Shown: positions 16,327-26,793, counted from the stretch's first letter. The stretch is DNA of 64,000 bases from Aliiglaciecola lipolytica E3 (GCF_000314975.1 NZ_BAEN01000038.1:1-64000); one strand, 5' to 3'. Made by a program: numbers and translations. The notes: a model not told the origin generated them from the letters alone.

Positions 16327-18789
16327 ATGAATATTTTATTGTGGTTAGTCACCGTAATTGGTGTAGTTGGAGCAGTGAGTTTTCTGCGTTTAAAGTTACT
16401 CAATGCCACTATTGTTGTGGGCTTAGTATTGTTACTTGCCACTACATTCGGTTATGTTGGTTTTTTTACTTGGCTACTATTTTTAGCCATCGCAATTCCA
16501 TTGAATATGGATTCAATAAGAAAACAATACCTGTCGCAACCGTTACTTGATATGTACCGTAAAATCATGCCGGAAATGTCTACCACTGAAAAAGAAGCAA
16601 TTGATGCTGGAACAGTATGGTGGGACGGTGAAATATTCAGTGGTAATCCAAATTGGCAAAAGCTTCATGCTATCCCTAAAGCTGGATTAACTGCTGAAGA
16701 ACAAGCTTTTTTAGACGGTCCTGTTGAAGAAGCTTGCCGCATGGCAGACGACTGGGAAATTCATCATACTCGTGCCGATCTACCTCCAGAATTATGGCAA
16801 TTTTTGAAAGATAATAAGTTTTTCGCCATGATCATCAAAAAGAAATACGGTGGGTTAGAGTTTTCTGCTTATGCTCAATCCAGAGTGCTGCAAAAGTTAT
16901 CGGGTAGCAACGCTGTTCTAGCCACCACGGTTGGCGTACCAAACTCTCTTGGTCCCGGTGAGTTGCTACAACATTACGGCACCACAGAACAACAAGATCA
17001 TTATTTACCTCGATTAGCTACTGGCGAAGAGATTCCGTGTTTTGCACTAACCGGTCGTGAAGCGGGTTCTGATGCTGGAGCCATTCCTGACTTAGGTGTC
17101 GTTTGTAAAGGTGAGTGGGAAGGTAAAGAAGTTATCGGTATGAAACTTACCTTCGACAAGCGATATATAACGTTAGCCCCTGTGGCCACTGTGATTGGTC
17201 TGGCGTTTAAAATGACTGATCCCGAAGGGCTGTTGGGCGATGAGCCTGATCTGGGTATAACCTGCGCATTAATCCCACGTGATACCAAAGGCTTGGAAAT
17301 TGGTAATCGTCATTTTCCGCTTAATGTTCCATTCCAAAATGGCCCATTAAAAGGCGAAGATATTTTTGTGCCATTAGATTACATCATCGGTGGAGCAAAA
17401 ATGGCTGGTCAAGGCTGGCGCATGCTAGTTGAATGTTTGTCAGTTGGACGCTGCATTACCCTACCCTCCACAGCCGCAGGCGGCGCTAAAACAATTGCAT
17501 TAGCTACCGGTGCCTACGCTCGAATTCGTCGTCAATTCAAAATACCTGTGGGTAAAATGGAAGGTATTGAAGAAATGTTAGGTCGTATCGGCTCCAACGC
17601 CTACATGATGGATGCGGTAACGGCTCTATCTACAAAAGGAGTCGATTTAGGTGAAAAGCCTTCAGTTATTTCGGCAATCTGTAAATACCATTTAACTGAA
17701 AAAATTCGTTCAGTGGTAAATGACTCTATGGATGTACATGGTGGAAAAGGCATTATGCTTGGTCCCAATAATTATTTGGGTAGAGCATATCAAGGAACGC
17801 CTATTTCAATCACTGTCGAAGGCGCTAATATCCTCACTCGCAACATGATGATTTATGGTCAAGGTGCCATCCGCTGTCATCCATTTGTGTTGAAAGAAAT
17901 GTACGCTGCTGGCAACGAAGACGATAGACAAGCTTTGGAAGAGTTCGACCAAGCCGTATTTGGGCATATTGGTTTTGCCATGAGCAACTTTTTTAGAAGC
18001 TGGTGGTATTCACTGACCTGCGCATTTACTGCAGACTCTCCTTTTGACGATGAAACTAGCAAATATTACAAGGCTATGAAACGTTATAGTGCAAATATGG
18101 CCTTATTGTCTGATGTTGCAATGGGCGTATTAGGCGGTGAATTAAAACGTAAAGAAAGGTTATCAGCGCGTTTAGGAGATATTTTAAGTTATCTCTACTT
18201 AGGTTCTGCGATCCTTAAAAAATACGACGATCAAGGTCGCCAAAAAAGCGACTTAATATTGGTACACCGCGCTATGCAAGAAAACTTGTTTGCGTTGGAA
18301 ACAGCCATTGATGAACTATTACGGAATTTCCCAAACCAAGCATTAGGTTACTTTTTACGAGTGATAATCATGCCGTTTGGCAAGACATTTTCACAACCTT
18401 CCGACGAATTAGATCATCGCATAGCCACGTTATTACAAACCCCTGGAGAAGCACGCGATCGCTTAGGCGAAGGCCAATATACTGGTCGCGATGAGGGTAA
18501 TCCAATGGGTAAATTGGAACAAGTTTTGGATGACATTCTAGCGGCAGAACCATTGTATGAAAAAGTATGTAAAGCTGCAGAACAGCGATACCCATTTACC
18601 GATTTAGATAAAGTCGGACAAAAAGGCGTTGAGCTAGGAGTACTAAACCAAGAAGAAGCGGATTTAATGGCAAAAGCTGAACAAGGTAGATTGGATACAA
18701 TCAACGTTGACGATTTCAATCCGGAAGAACTTATGGCAGACAAATCTTTAAGTAAGCCAAAACGTAAATCTCGTACAAAAGCAGCTTAA
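16327..18789 (+). CDS. fadE: Acyl-CoA dehydrogenase FadE
   Basis: FadE catalyses the first step of fatty-acid beta-oxidation, making trans-2-enoyl-CoA. The 820-residue protein is the long FadE type (E. coli 814). It has two hydrophobic segments at residues 1-65, which anchor it to the inner membrane, and then an acyl-CoA dehydrogenase core. Visible are [14 protein letters not shown] (flavin/substrate region, near residue 240), the [10 protein letters not shown] block and [11 protein letters not shown], with a FadE-type C-terminal extension ending in a Lys/Arg tail. It is transcribed alone, with a candidate FadR operator at its start and a strong terminator behind it. Confidence 0.95.
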   Translation: MNILLWLVTVIGVVGAVSFLRLKLLNATIVVGLVLLLATTFGYVGFFTWLLFLAIAIPLNMDSIRKQYLSQPLLDMYRKIMPEMSTTEKEAIDAGTVWWDGEIFSGNPNWQKLHAIPKAGLTAEEQAFLDGPVEEACRMADDWEIHHTRADLPPELWQFLKDNKFFAMIIKKKYGGLEFSAYAQSRVLQKLSGSNAVLATTVGVPNSLGPGELLQHYGTTEQQDHYLPRLATGEEIPCFALTGREAGSDAGAIPDLGVVCKGEWEGKEVIGMKLTFDKRYITLAPVATVIGLAFKMTDPEGLLGDEPDLGITCALIPRDTKGLEIGNRHFPLNVPFQNGPLKGEDIFVPLDYIIGGAKMAGQGWRMLVECLSVGRCITLPSTAAGGAKTIALATGAYARIRRQFKIPVGKMEGIEEMLGRIGSNAYMMDAVTALSTKGVDLGEKPSVISAICKYHLTEKIRSVVNDSMDVHGGKGIMLGPNNYLGRAYQGTPISITVEGANILTRNMMIYGQGAIRCHPFVLKEMYAAGNEDDRQALEEFDQAVFGHIGFAMSNFFRSWWYSLTCAFTADSPFDDETSKYYKAMKRYSANMALLSDVAMGVLGGELKRKERLSARLGDILSYLYLGSAILKKYDDQGRQKSDLILVHRAMQENLFALETAIDELLRNFPNQALGYFLRVIIMPFGKTFSQPSDELDHRIATLLQTPGEARDRLGEGQYTGRDEGNPMGKLEQVLDDILAAEPLYEKVCKAAEQRYPFTDLDKVGQKGVELGVLNQEEADLMAKAEQGRLDTINVDDFNPEELMADKSLSKPKRKSRTKAA

Positions 18790-18813
18790 ACCTAAAGTTC
18801 CCATTATTAAATC

Positions 18814-18842
18814 AAAAGGCCCCTAGTTTTAAGGGGCCTTTT
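18814..18842. terminator. Terminator between fadE and add
   Basis: AAAAGGCCCCT (18814-18824) pairs with AGGGGCCTTTT (18832-18842) around a 7-base loop. It is GC-rich with flanking A and T runs and serves the convergent fadE and add transcripts. Confidence 0.88.
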
Positions 18843-18875
18843 ATTATGCTGTGACAAGTTTTACGTTTTAATAAA

Positions 18876-19871
18876 TTAACTAACTTTGTTTAAAAGCACC
18901 TGTTTTTCTTGTTCACTTAAAAATGCAGCCTTAACGCCATTCAGTTGAATTTGATTTAACTGTTTTTGTGAAATTCCTAGTACTTCACTAGCAACCTTAT
19001 ATTCGTGAGCAATATCAATATTCGACACCGCAGGATCATCAGTATTTAATGTAACCATTATGCCGTGTTGTAAAAACGTAGCCATAGGATGCGTTTTCAG
19101 GTCCTTTACAGTTGCGGTTTGATAGTTGGAAGTTGGGCAAGATTCAATTGCGATATTGTTATCTGCCATATACGCCATTAACGTTTCATCCTGACAAGCA
19201 GCTACACTGTGTCCAATTCGTGTAGCGCCAAGTTTATTAATTGCGTTCCAGACACTTTGCGGTCCATCAGCTTCCCCAGCGTGCACTGTAACTTGCCAAT
19301 CAGCATCGCGTGCTTTGCTAAAATGTTCCACAAATAATTCAGCTGGGTAACCTAGCTCATCTCCTGCTAAATCCAATGCCACAATATCTTTTTTATGAGC
19401 CAATAACGCTTCTAATTCCAACATGCTGGTGGGTGCGCCAAAAGTGCGGCTTAAGATACCGATAAGATTTACTTTTACGCCAAAATCTTTTTCCCCAGCT
19501 TTGACGCCATCAACAACAGCAGCGATTAATTCAACCATGTTTAAATTGTGATTCATTGCCATATAGTAAGGTGAAAAACGCAGCTCAACATAGTCTAGTC
19601 GGCTATTTTTAGCATCTCGCATATTCTCATAAGCAACTGTATAACAAGCGTCGTAATCCGCTAATACAGATACGCCTACATCTAACTTTGCCAAGAAAGC
19701 CAATAAATCACTGGTTTTATCGTGAATTTGAGTGAGCTGTTCAACTTCTAATAGATTTTTTGCGGATAATTCAATTTGATGCTTTTGCGCAAGCTCCCAG
19801 ATTGTATGAGGCTGGATATTTCCATCTAAATGACGGTGTAAATCTACTAAAGGGAGCGAATAGTCTATCAT
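18876..19871 (-). CDS. add: Adenosine deaminase
   Basis: Add hydrolyses adenosine and deoxyadenosine to inosine forms in purine salvage. The 331-residue protein is complete (E. coli 333). Zinc and substrate motifs are all present: VDLHRHLDG (HxH, near residues 10-17), TVHAGEADGP (His and Glu), RIGHSVAAC and LNTDDPAVS (metal Asp). It lies 35 bases downstream of the response-regulator gene on the same strand, so read-through is possible, though a functional link is not obvious. Confidence 0.95.
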   Translation of the reverse strand: MIDYSLPLVDLHRHLDGNIQPHTIWELAQKHQIELSAKNLLEVEQLTQIHDKTSDLLAFLAKLDVGVSVLADYDACYTVAYENMRDAKNSRLDYVELRFSPYYMAMNHNLNMVELIAAVVDGVKAGEKDFGVKVNLIGILSRTFGAPTSMLELEALLAHKKDIVALDLAGDELGYPAELFVEHFSKARDADWQVTVHAGEADGPQSVWNAINKLGATRIGHSVAACQDETLMAYMADNNIAIESCPTSNYQTATVKDLKTHPMATFLQHGIMVTLNTDDPAVSNIDIAHEYKVASEVLGISQKQLNQIQLNGVKAAFLSEQEKQVLLNKVS

Positions 19872-19906
19872 TAATTGACCTTGAAATTTTTTGTTGAAAT
19901 AAAAGT

Positions 19907-20545
19907 TTAAATATTGGTTTGTAACTTTTCAACTAACAACACTGCTTGGGTGCGCGTATTCACTTTTAACTTCTTAAATATCGCACTTGTGTGCGCCTTA
20001 ACAGTAGCCTCAGTAACAGACATATCGTATGCAATTTGTTTATTTAACTTGCCTTCTTGCAGATAATTTAGAACTAGGAATTGTTTAGGCGTTAACTCAC
20101 TGACCATCGCAGCAATTTCCTGTTGTTCATCCGAAATGTTATCAATTTGATTTTTCAATTCTTCCGGAACCCAAGTGCCTCCGTTTAACACCGTATCAAT
20201 TGCCTCCGAAATGGACGCTACTGCTGCAGATTTAGAAACGTACCCTTTCGCCCCGTAAGCTAACGCTTGCGAGATAATTTTGGGATGATCACTGGCAGAG
20301 ATAACAATCACAGGAATATGAGGATAGTCGCCGCATACCCGTATTACTCCGTAAAAGTTTTCACAGCCAGGCATACTCAAATCAAGTAGAATAATGTCTA
20401 GATGGCCTGAACGCTCGATAGATTCGATCGTTGATTCCAGTCCATCTGATTCCGTAAACTCAACTGCTTCGTACAAAGGGGATAAAGCACCTTTCAAAGC
20501 TTCTCTGAATAACGGATGGTCATCCGCTATTAGAAATTTAGGCAT
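19907..20545 (-). CDS. Orphan NarL/LuxR-type response regulator
   Basis: This 212-residue two-component regulator has a receiver domain at residues 1-120 and a LuxR-type helix-turn-helix at about 145-208. The acidic pocket is in IADDHP, the phosphorylation aspartate in LLDLSMPG (about residue 55), and the switch Ser and Lys in VISAS and YVSKSA. The HTH reads TPKQFLVLNYLQEGKLNKQIA and then VTEATVKAHTSAIFKKL. It resembles the AgmR/ErdR group. No histidine kinase is encoded nearby, so the partner is unknown. A perfect palindrome lies 49 bases upstream. Confidence 0.88.
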   Translation of the reverse strand: MPKFLIADDHPLFREALKGALSPLYEAVEFTESDGLESTIESIERSGHLDIILLDLSMPGCENFYGVIRVCGDYPHIPVIVISASDHPKIISQALAYGAKGYVSKSAAVASISEAIDTVLNGGTWVPEELKNQIDNISDEQQEIAAMVSELTPKQFLVLNYLQEGKLNKQIAYDMSVTEATVKAHTSAIFKKLKVNTRTQAVLLVEKLQTNI

Positions 20546-20593
20546 GTAAATTCCTTTTATTTTCGAGAATATATAATGTATTAAAAATCAGAA

Positions 20594-20609
20594 TTAGACT
20601 TTAGTCTAA
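20594..20609. promoter_or_regulatory. Perfect 16-bp palindrome upstream of the response regulator
   Basis: TTAGACT-TT-AGTCTAA has two perfect 7-base arms. It lies 49 bases upstream of the regulator's start codon, where an autoregulatory site would be expected, and between two divergent genes (regulator and cmoA). A near copy occurs at 1112-1127. LuxR-type regulators usually bind inverted repeats of about this size. Binding itself is inference. Confidence 0.5.
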
Positions 20610-20746
20610 ATTACCTCAAGTTTAAACTAGGATTTTGAATATACAACAATATATCAGCATAAGCGCTTCATTTGCTAACCTCTATCGCCACAGGTAGAAT
20701 TGCGCCAATTTTCTAGTTAATCGTGTGTGTGAGTGAATAAGAAACG

Positions 20747-21475
20747 ATGAATCAAAAAGACGCCATATATTCGCAACCAAAAACGAAAGTTAACGACTTT
20801 TGTTTTGACGAGGCTGTAGCACAAGTTTTTCCTGATATGATTCAGCGTTCAGTTCCTGGTTACAGCACGATAATCGATAACATTGGATTAATCGCCCAGC
20901 GATATGCGCAAACAAATACCAATCTATACGATTTAGGCTGCTCTTTAGGCGCAGCAAGTTTAGCAATGCGCCGAAGCGTCAAACAACAAAACTGTCAAAT
21001 AATCGCTGTAGATAACTCACAGGCAATGGTAGAAAAATGCCAGTTGCACTTAAATGCATTCAAATCAGATATTCCGGTGAACGTAATTTGTGACGATATC
21101 TTGGATACTAAAATTGAAAATGCATCCGTTGTTGTACTTAATTTCACCATGCAGTTTATTCCACCTGCCCACCGAGCATCTTTAATCAAAAAAATTTATG
21201 ACGGTATGAAACCTGGTGGCGTGTTAATTTTATCGGAAAAGATTCGACATGAAAACGAACTAGCGAATGAACTGGTTATTGATTTACATCATGAATTCAA
21301 GCGTAACAATGGTTATAGCGAATTAGAAATCAGTCAGAAACGCTCTGCGATTGAAAATGTGATGTTGATTGATTCTGTGCAAGAGCATCAAACTAGGCTG
21401 GCCAAAACAGGTTTCAAAAACTTCGTGATGTGGTTTTGTTGTTTCAATTTCACATCTATGCTGGTAACAAAGTAA
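20747..21475 (+). CDS. cmoA: Carboxy-S-adenosyl-L-methionine synthase
   Basis: CmoA makes carboxy-SAM from SAM and prephenate. This is then used by CmoB to modify uridine-34 of certain tRNAs to cmo5U. The 242-residue protein has a class I methyltransferase fold, with the SAM loop [14 protein letters not shown] near residues 63-76, [11 protein letters not shown] after it, and the family N-terminus with [21 protein letters not shown]. coli CmoA has 247 residues. One base separates it from cmoB, the same pair as in E. coli. Confidence 0.95.
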   Translation: MNQKDAIYSQPKTKVNDFCFDEAVAQVFPDMIQRSVPGYSTIIDNIGLIAQRYAQTNTNLYDLGCSLGAASLAMRRSVKQQNCQIIAVDNSQAMVEKCQLHLNAFKSDIPVNVICDDILDTKIENASVVVLNFTMQFIPPAHRASLIKKIYDGMKPGGVLILSEKIRHENELANELVIDLHHEFKRNNGYSELEISQKRSAIENVMLIDSVQEHQTRLAKTGFKNFVMWFCCFNFTSMLVTK

Positions 21476-21476
21476 T

Positions 21477-22448
21477 ATGACAAGTCCTTGGTTTAAACAA
21501 TTCTATAGTTTAATAGCCCAAACCCAATTAAGTTCGTGGTTGGAAGTACTGCCCGCACAAATCGCTGAATGGGAAAAAAAGCAACTCCACGGTGATTATG
21601 CTAAATGGCAAAAGCTGTTAACAAAATTGCCGTCAACTCATGTCCAGCAAGTTGAGCTTAAAAACGCAGTAAAGTTGGGCGTCTCAGAAGATATTGATGA
21701 ATACACTACGCGTCAGATTACGGGCTTACTTAAACAATTTAAACCTTGGCGAAAAGGTCCGTTTTATATCCACGACATATGTATTGATACAGAATGGCGC
21801 TCTGATTGGAAGTGGGACCGTGTTTTACCCCATTTAGAACCACTCAAAGGTAGAACCGTTTTAGATATCGGGTGCGGCAGTGGTTATCATATGTGGAGAA
21901 TGCTGGGTGAAGAAGCTCAATTTGTTGTAGGCGTCGACCCAACACAATTGTTCTTAATGCAATTTCAGGCTATTAAGCATTTTCATCCCAACCCAAACAT
22001 TCATTTACTCCCAATTGGCGTTGAGCAATTACCAGATCTAAAAGCATTCGATACGGTATTTTCTATGGGTGTTTTATATCACAGACGCAGCCCAATTGAT
22101 TTTCTTCACCAATTAAAAAATCAACTAAGGCCTGGCGGACAATTAGTATTAGAAACCTTAGTAGTTGAAGGCGATGAACATACGGTATTAATGGCCGGAG
22201 AGCGCTATGCACAAATGCGTAACGTGTGGTTTTTACCAAGTACCGACGCGTTAGTTATTTGGATGCAACGTGTCGGCTTTAAGCAGGTTAAGGTTGTTGA
22301 TGTTGGTGCAACAACACTGCAAGAACAAAGAAAAACGCAGTGGATGGATAGTCAATCCTTGGCTAACTTTTTGGACCCTAACGATATTAGCAAAACGATA
22401 GAAGGCTACCCTGCCCCAGTTCGCGCAGTTCTTACGGCAACGGTTTGA
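21477..22448 (+). CDS. cmoB: tRNA U34 carboxymethyltransferase
   Basis: CmoB transfers the carboxymethyl group of carboxy-SAM to 5-hydroxyuridine at tRNA position 34. The 323-residue length equals the E. coli protein. Recognisable are [20 protein letters not shown] in the middle, the nucleotide loop [17 protein letters not shown], and [14 protein letters not shown]. It directly follows cmoA. A perfect hairpin spans its stop codon. Substrate tRNAs would be those reading NNU/NNA/NNG boxes, as in E. coli. Confidence 0.96.
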   Translation: MTSPWFKQFYSLIAQTQLSSWLEVLPAQIAEWEKKQLHGDYAKWQKLLTKLPSTHVQQVELKNAVKLGVSEDIDEYTTRQITGLLKQFKPWRKGPFYIHDICIDTEWRSDWKWDRVLPHLEPLKGRTVLDIGCGSGYHMWRMLGEEAQFVVGVDPTQLFLMQFQAIKHFHPNPNIHLLPIGVEQLPDLKAFDTVFSMGVLYHRRSPIDFLHQLKNQLRPGGQLVLETLVVEGDEHTVLMAGERYAQMRNVWFLPSTDALVIWMQRVGFKQVKVVDVGATTLQEQRKTQWMDSQSLANFLDPNDISKTIEGYPAPVRAVLTATV

Positions 22449-22469
22449 TACTCAATGATTCAAACCGTT
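22439..22469. terminator. Hairpin at the end of cmoB
   Basis: AACGGTTTGA (22439-22448) and TCAAACCGTT (22460-22469) form a perfect 10-bp stem with an 11-base loop. The left arm contains the cmoB stop codon. A short T-rich stretch follows (CTATTTTC). It probably terminates cmoAB and, from the other side, the receptor gene. Confidence 0.5.
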
Positions 22470-22531
22470 CTATTTTCAGCCATGTTATGTCATTTCATTT
22501 AATGATCGAAATATCACGCTATAAAGCCTAA

Positions 22532-24781
22532 TTAGAAGTTATACACGACTTCAACCCCATAAGTACGGGGTTCTTGGTAATTACTGGTTACCGTACCAAA
22601 AAAGTCCTTACGGTTATCTATTGGATCTCGTTCGTCAGCTAAATTACGACCCCAAAGGTAGGCCTCCCAACCATTACTATTGCTCAAAATACCCACTCTA
22701 GCATTAACTAACGTTATACTGTCAACATGGCCAAAATCAACAACCGTTCCATCGGTCAACGTTTCGCTAGTAACATTATCAACGGTAGTAAAAAAACCAT
22801 CGCTGTGAGTAATATCCAAACGCCATGATACGTCAGCATTTAGACTAGTGAATTCGGTTAAATATTGGATACCAAGTGAAAAGTTACTATCTGGCGCATT
22901 GATCAAATCATTTCCTTTAGCATCTCCTCCTCCAGTTAAACCACCCGGAAAACTGTCGAATTCGGTGTCTAATAGTCCTACGCTTGCCTGAATCTCCAGA
23001 TCACTAATTGGCCGATAGATCATTTCAAGTTCAACCCCTTGAGTATTAGCTTTAGCGGCGTTGCGAATTGAAATAGAGGAAGCTCCATTGCCTAAATCAA
23101 TAAATTGATTGACCTGATAATTTTTAAATTCCGAACTAAAAGCCGCAAGATTTACAATTAAACTATTGCGATGAAAATTGCCTTTTAATCCTAATTCTGC
23201 GCTACCAACGGTTTCTTTATCAAATTGGATACCCGCCGCTAAGTCAGCATTGGTAATAAAATCTAAATTATATCCTCCGCTTTTAAAGCCAGTAGAATAT
23301 TTGGCATAACCGTTGAGGTTGTTATTAAAAGCGTGATTAAAACTTAGCGCATAGGAAACAAAATTGTCGCTACGTGTATCAGTTAATCGACCATCTGTAC
23401 TGCCTATCCCAAAAATCCCAGAAGCAGCGCCATCCAAAACCCAATCCAAATCTTTCTGTTCATCTGTGTAACGCAGTCCTAATGCCAAACTGCTGCTATC
23501 AGTAAAATCATATCCGCCATTAAAATATACCGCGTAGCTGTCGGTGGTAACATAACCACTGTTAGTAACCACAGAGCCTGGTACGTTTCCAAATAAAAAC
23601 GATTGAGCACCATTGATCGCGTCTCTTAAAGTATCAGCTTCTTGGCGATATAAATAAAGTCCAGCTACGTATTCAAATGCAGAATCACTTTGTGGTGATA
23701 TCAATTGAAACTCTTGCGACCATTGTTCGTATTGGTCTGAATATTCAATGACTAACAAATCCGCCACTGCATAATCTGAATCGTTCCGATAAAAAATATC
23801 GGTATCTCGATAAGCTGTTATCGATTTAACATCGTAGCCACTGTCCATTTGGTAGGATAGATCCAAAGAGCCACCAACAATATCGCGCTTTTCATATGTA
23901 TCGATGGTTGTGGCAACTTGGTCTTTTTGGGGCGCAGCCGGGTCAAGTATATTGCTTAAAGTGTCAGATATGGCTTCACCTAAAAACGATAAACGTTCGG
24001 TGTTGAGGCCGTCAATACTGAAATTTAGTTCTAGCGCCTCTGAAAGCTGCGACCGAAACTGTGCCCGGTACGCCAAAGCATCTCGTTCATTTAATTCATT
24101 ACCGGTAGTTAGGTTTTTGATATAGCCGTCTCGATCCAGCTTAGTCACTGAAAATTTGGCAGCACTATCATCTGAAATAGGCAGATTAATTTGTCCTTGT
24201 AGTTCACGTGCGCCCATATTTCCGATAGATGCACTTAACTTGCCTTCCAAGTCATCAGATGGCTTTTTTGAAATAAGGTTAATAGCTCCTGCAACAGTAT
24301 TTTTGCCAAATAACGTTCCTTGAGGTCCGCGTAAAACTTCAACTCTTTGTAAATCCAATAACTCTTGATTCAACGCTGGCGATTGACCAAGATAAACCCC
24401 ATCCAAATAAACCCCAACTCTGGTATCAAATCCAATATTACGACTGTTTGCTCCAACACCGCGAATGGTAATTGCTGAGGTAAAATCAGTGGTTCTAGAA
24501 ATAGATAAATTCGGTATAAAATCTGCCAGTTCAGTCAGTTGAGTTATTCCTGTTTGTTCGATATTAGCGGCACTAAAGGAAAAAATAGCTATAGGTACTT
24601 CAGACAATTTTTGTGTTCTTTTTTGAGCGGTAACGACGACGACTTCATAATCTTCCTCAGACTGAGATGATGACGTTTGTTGTGCCATACCTGTCGAAGA
24701 AATCGAAATTAAAGCACCAGAAACAAAACATTTTTGAAGGAGGGTTAATCGACCGGGTAAATTAGCCAAGCAGCGATTCAT
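22532..24781 (-). CDS. TonB-dependent outer-membrane receptor, substrate unknown
   Basis: This 749-residue receptor has an N-terminal signal region (cleavage near TGMAQ), a TonB-box-like EVVVVTAQ at about residues 46-53, a plug domain (LSEVPIAIFSFSAANI, then RVEVLRGPQGTLFGKNTVAG) and a long beta-barrel ending in the aromatic C-terminus YGVEVVYNF. The style is that of the large carbohydrate, vitamin B12 or siderophore receptor families common in marine Alteromonadales. There is no transporter, hydrolase or regulator beside it, so no substrate can be inferred. A 15-bp palindrome lies about 95 bases upstream. Confidence 0.9.
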   Translation of the reverse strand: MNRCLANLPGRLTLLQKCFVSGALISISSTGMAQQTSSSQSEEDYEVVVVTAQKRTQKLSEVPIAIFSFSAANIEQTGITQLTELADFIPNLSISRTTDFTSAITIRGVGANSRNIGFDTRVGVYLDGVYLGQSPALNQELLDLQRVEVLRGPQGTLFGKNTVAGAINLISKKPSDDLEGKLSASIGNMGARELQGQINLPISDDSAAKFSVTKLDRDGYIKNLTTGNELNERDALAYRAQFRSQLSEALELNFSIDGLNTERLSFLGEAISDTLSNILDPAAPQKDQVATTIDTYEKRDIVGGSLDLSYQMDSGYDVKSITAYRDTDIFYRNDSDYAVADLLVIEYSDQYEQWSQEFQLISPQSDSAFEYVAGLYLYRQEADTLRDAINGAQSFLFGNVPGSVVTNSGYVTTDSYAVYFNGGYDFTDSSSLALGLRYTDEQKDLDWVLDGAASGIFGIGSTDGRLTDTRSDNFVSYALSFNHAFNNNLNGYAKYSTGFKSGGYNLDFITNADLAAGIQFDKETVGSAELGLKGNFHRNSLIVNLAAFSSEFKNYQVNQFIDLGNGASSISIRNAAKANTQGVELEMIYRPISDLEIQASVGLLDTEFDSFPGGLTGGGDAKGNDLINAPDSNFSLGIQYLTEFTSLNADVSWRLDITHSDGFFTTVDNVTSETLTDGTVVDFGHVDSITLVNARVGILSNSNGWEAYLWGRNLADERDPIDNRKDFFGTVTSNYQEPRTYGVEVVYNF

Positions 24782-24875
24782 CTAAAGTTCCTTTTCTATA
24801 ATCAAATAAATAATACTTTATACGGTAAGTATTTAACTCACTATATAATGAGGAGATATTAATATAGACCGTGAT

Positions 24876-24890
24876 TACGCAATTTGCGTA
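24876..24890. promoter_or_regulatory. 15-bp palindrome upstream of the TonB-dependent receptor
   Basis: TACGCAA-T-TTGCGTA has perfect 7-base arms and lies about 95 bases upstream of the receptor start. This is a plausible operator for a one-component regulator such as a LacI, TetR or GntR type. The sequence does not fit the Fur consensus. Confidence 0.4.
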
Positions 24891-24991
24891 TAAAAAAAGT
24901 GATTGTAGTTATTTTTGATAAAGAAGAGTCATTGAAAAAGGTAAATTGCAGATAATTGTGAATGAAAAAAATATAATTTTACTAGCTTAAA

Positions 24992-25468
24992 CTATCGTTC
25001 TTTCCACTTTTTCGCGGCAAACTCGTCTGACAATCTCTTGTCAAGCCAGTGTGCTGAGCTGCCTCGTTGTTCCTTTTTCCAAAATGGTGCTTGGGTTTTT
25101 AAAAAGTCCATAAGAAACTGACATGCGTCAAATGCCTCGCCTCTGTGGGTTGCAGTAACTCCCACAAAAACGATTTGTTGATTGACATCTAGTTGACCTA
25201 TTCGATGAATGATAGTGATTGCTCCCAATGACCACTTTTGTGCCGCTTCGGCAGCAAGTTTTTGCAAAACCTTTTCTGTCATTCCGGGATAATGTTCGAG
25301 AAATAAACCAGTAACCTGTTCGCCTAGGTTCATATCCCTTACTAATCCTGTAAATGTAACTATTGCGCCATGCTGGTCACTGTGTTCTTTGAGTTGCGTA
25401 TACTCCAGTCCGTGATCAAAGTCGTTTTTCTGAATATTAATGCTAATCAGTGGTATGTTTTTAGACAT
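24992..25468 (-). CDS. moaE: Molybdopterin synthase catalytic subunit
   Basis: MoaE, with MoaD, inserts sulfur into cyclic pyranopterin monophosphate to make molybdopterin. The 158-residue protein shows GAIVTFTGLVRD (near residues 33-44), LEHYPGMTE, the IGQLDVNQQIVFVGV strand and the HRGEAFDACQFLMDFLKTQAPFWKKE block, whose lysines form the active site. E. coli MoaE has 150 residues. It is the last gene of the moa operon, two bases after moaD. Confidence 0.96.
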   Translation of the reverse strand: MSKNIPLISINIQKNDFDHGLEYTQLKEHSDQHGAIVTFTGLVRDMNLGEQVTGLFLEHYPGMTEKVLQKLAAEAAQKWSLGAITIIHRIGQLDVNQQIVFVGVTATHRGEAFDACQFLMDFLKTQAPFWKKEQRGSSAHWLDKRLSDEFAAKKWKER

Positions 25469-25470
25469 TC

Positions 25471-25713
25471 CTAACCACCTGTAACAGGAGGAAAAAATGC
25501 AATTTCATCATCCTGGCTCAACTCGTAGTTCTGGTCACAAATCGTTTGATTTACAGCCACCAATAAATTGTCAGCCGCTAAAAATGATTCCCAGTTTTCC
25601 CCTTTAGCAGATAAAGTCTTACGTAATTCTCTAACCGAACAAGGCGCTATATCAAGGGGTAATTCAGCAACACCTAATTGCTCTCTAAGTTGACCAAAAA
25701 ATAATACTTTCAT
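25471..25713 (-). CDS. moaD: Molybdopterin synthase sulfur carrier subunit
   Basis: MoaD is a ubiquitin-fold carrier of 80 residues ending in the required Gly-Gly (FFPPVTGG), whose C-terminus is adenylated by MoeB and loaded with sulfur. The N-terminus MKVLFFGQLREQLG is standard. It lies between moaC and moaE with gaps of 16 and 2 bases. No moeB is in this window, so the activating enzyme must be encoded elsewhere. Confidence 0.95.
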   Translation of the reverse strand: MKVLFFGQLREQLGVAELPLDIAPCSVRELRKTLSAKGENWESFLAADNLLVAVNQTICDQNYELSQDDEIAFFPPVTGG

Positions 25714-25729
25714 CTACGTTTCTTCACCA

Positions 25730-26224
25730 TTAATTTGACTCTGAACGGACCCAATCTCCCGTTTTCCCACCGCTTTTTCGGTCCACCTTAATCTCACCTA
25801 TAACCATTTCAGGATCAACTGCTTTACACATATCAAACAATGTTAACGCTGCAACTGAAACAGCCGTGAGCGCCTCCATTTCGACACCTGTTTTCCCGGC
25901 TAGTTTACAAGTTGCAGAGATATTAACGCGCTGCAATTGTGTATCAACGGAGAAGTCTACTTGCACCTTTGAAAGCATCAGAGGGTGACATAGTGGAATT
26001 AAATCCGCGCACTTTTTTGCTGCTTGAATACCTGCAATGCGTGAAACCGCAAACACATCCCCTTTTGCATGTTGACCACGACTGATCATATGTAAAGTCG
26101 CGGGCTGCATTTGTACATAACCTGATGCGCTTGCAAATCGTTGAGTAACTGATTTTTCAGTTACATCCACCATATTGGCGCGTCCATCTTGGTCAACATG
26201 GCTTAACGTTTTTGGGTTTTTCAC
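25730..26224 (-). CDS. moaC: Cyclic pyranopterin monophosphate synthase
   Basis: MoaC turns the MoaA product into cyclic pyranopterin monophosphate. A longer frame begins at ATG 26254 inside moaB, but I chose GTG 26224. It follows the moaB stop closely with GAGGA 4 bases before it, and gives 164 residues against 161 in E. coli. Diagnostic segments are [13 protein letters not shown] at the start, the ARCA-region equivalent [12 protein letters not shown], and [22 protein letters not shown] with catalytic residues. The longer start remains possible. Confidence 0.93.
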   Translation of the reverse strand: MKNPKTLSHVDQDGRANMVDVTEKSVTQRFASASGYVQMQPATLHMISRGQHAKGDVFAVSRIAGIQAAKKCADLIPLCHPLMLSKVQVDFSVDTQLQRVNISATCKLAGKTGVEMEALTAVSVAALTLFDMCKAVDPEMVIGEIKVDRKSGGKTGDWVRSESN

Positions 26225-26225
26225 A

Positions 26226-26765
26226 TTATCCTCGGCTTGCACACTGTTCAACATTAACCCCTTTCAAATGCACCACAAAGTTACAAGGTTTGTGAGTACT
26301 ATTTAATTGTTCACACAGAATATCCTGCCAGCCAGTTTTGCATGCCCCTGTTGATCCGGGTAAACAAAATATCGCTGTACCGTTTGCCATTCCGGCTAAT
26401 GCGCGAGACTGCACCGTTGATGTACCAATTTGTTGATATGAGATATGCCGAAATAATTCGCCAAACCCTTCAATCTGTTTATCAAACAAGACTTCTAACG
26501 CTTCGGGGGTTAAATCTCTGGCAGTAAAACCCGTACCTCCTGTGGTAATCACAACTTGAATATCGTTAGATACTATCCAGTTAGACACGATACTTCTAAG
26601 TTGATACTTATCATCTTTACAAATACGTTTTTCTATCACTTTATGACCCGCAGATGTTGCCGCATCGACCAAATAACGACCGGAAGTGTCAGTATCTTCA
26701 TCTCGAGTATCAGATACGGTTAATATTGCGATATTAAGTGCTTTAAAACTGCTGTGTGCTGGCAT
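26226..26765 (-). CDS. moaB: Molybdopterin biosynthesis protein MoaB
   Basis: MoaB belongs to the MoaB/Mog family. In E. coli its role is less clear than that of Mog, which adenylates molybdopterin; other bacteria use MoaB-type proteins for that step. The 179-residue protein carries [20 protein letters not shown] at the N-terminus, [19 protein letters not shown] in the middle and [14 protein letters not shown] near residue 140, the molybdopterin-binding signatures. It lies between mobA and moaC and its stop almost touches the moaC start. Confidence 0.93.
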   Translation of the reverse strand: MPAHSSFKALNIAILTVSDTRDEDTDTSGRYLVDAATSAGHKVIEKRICKDDKYQLRSIVSNWIVSNDIQVVITTGGTGFTARDLTPEALEVLFDKQIEGFGELFRHISYQQIGTSTVQSRALAGMANGTAIFCLPGSTGACKTGWQDILCEQLNSTHKPCNFVVHLKGVNVEQCASRG

Positions 26766-26793
26766 CAGTTCTCCATTAGTTTTTAAAAACCAA

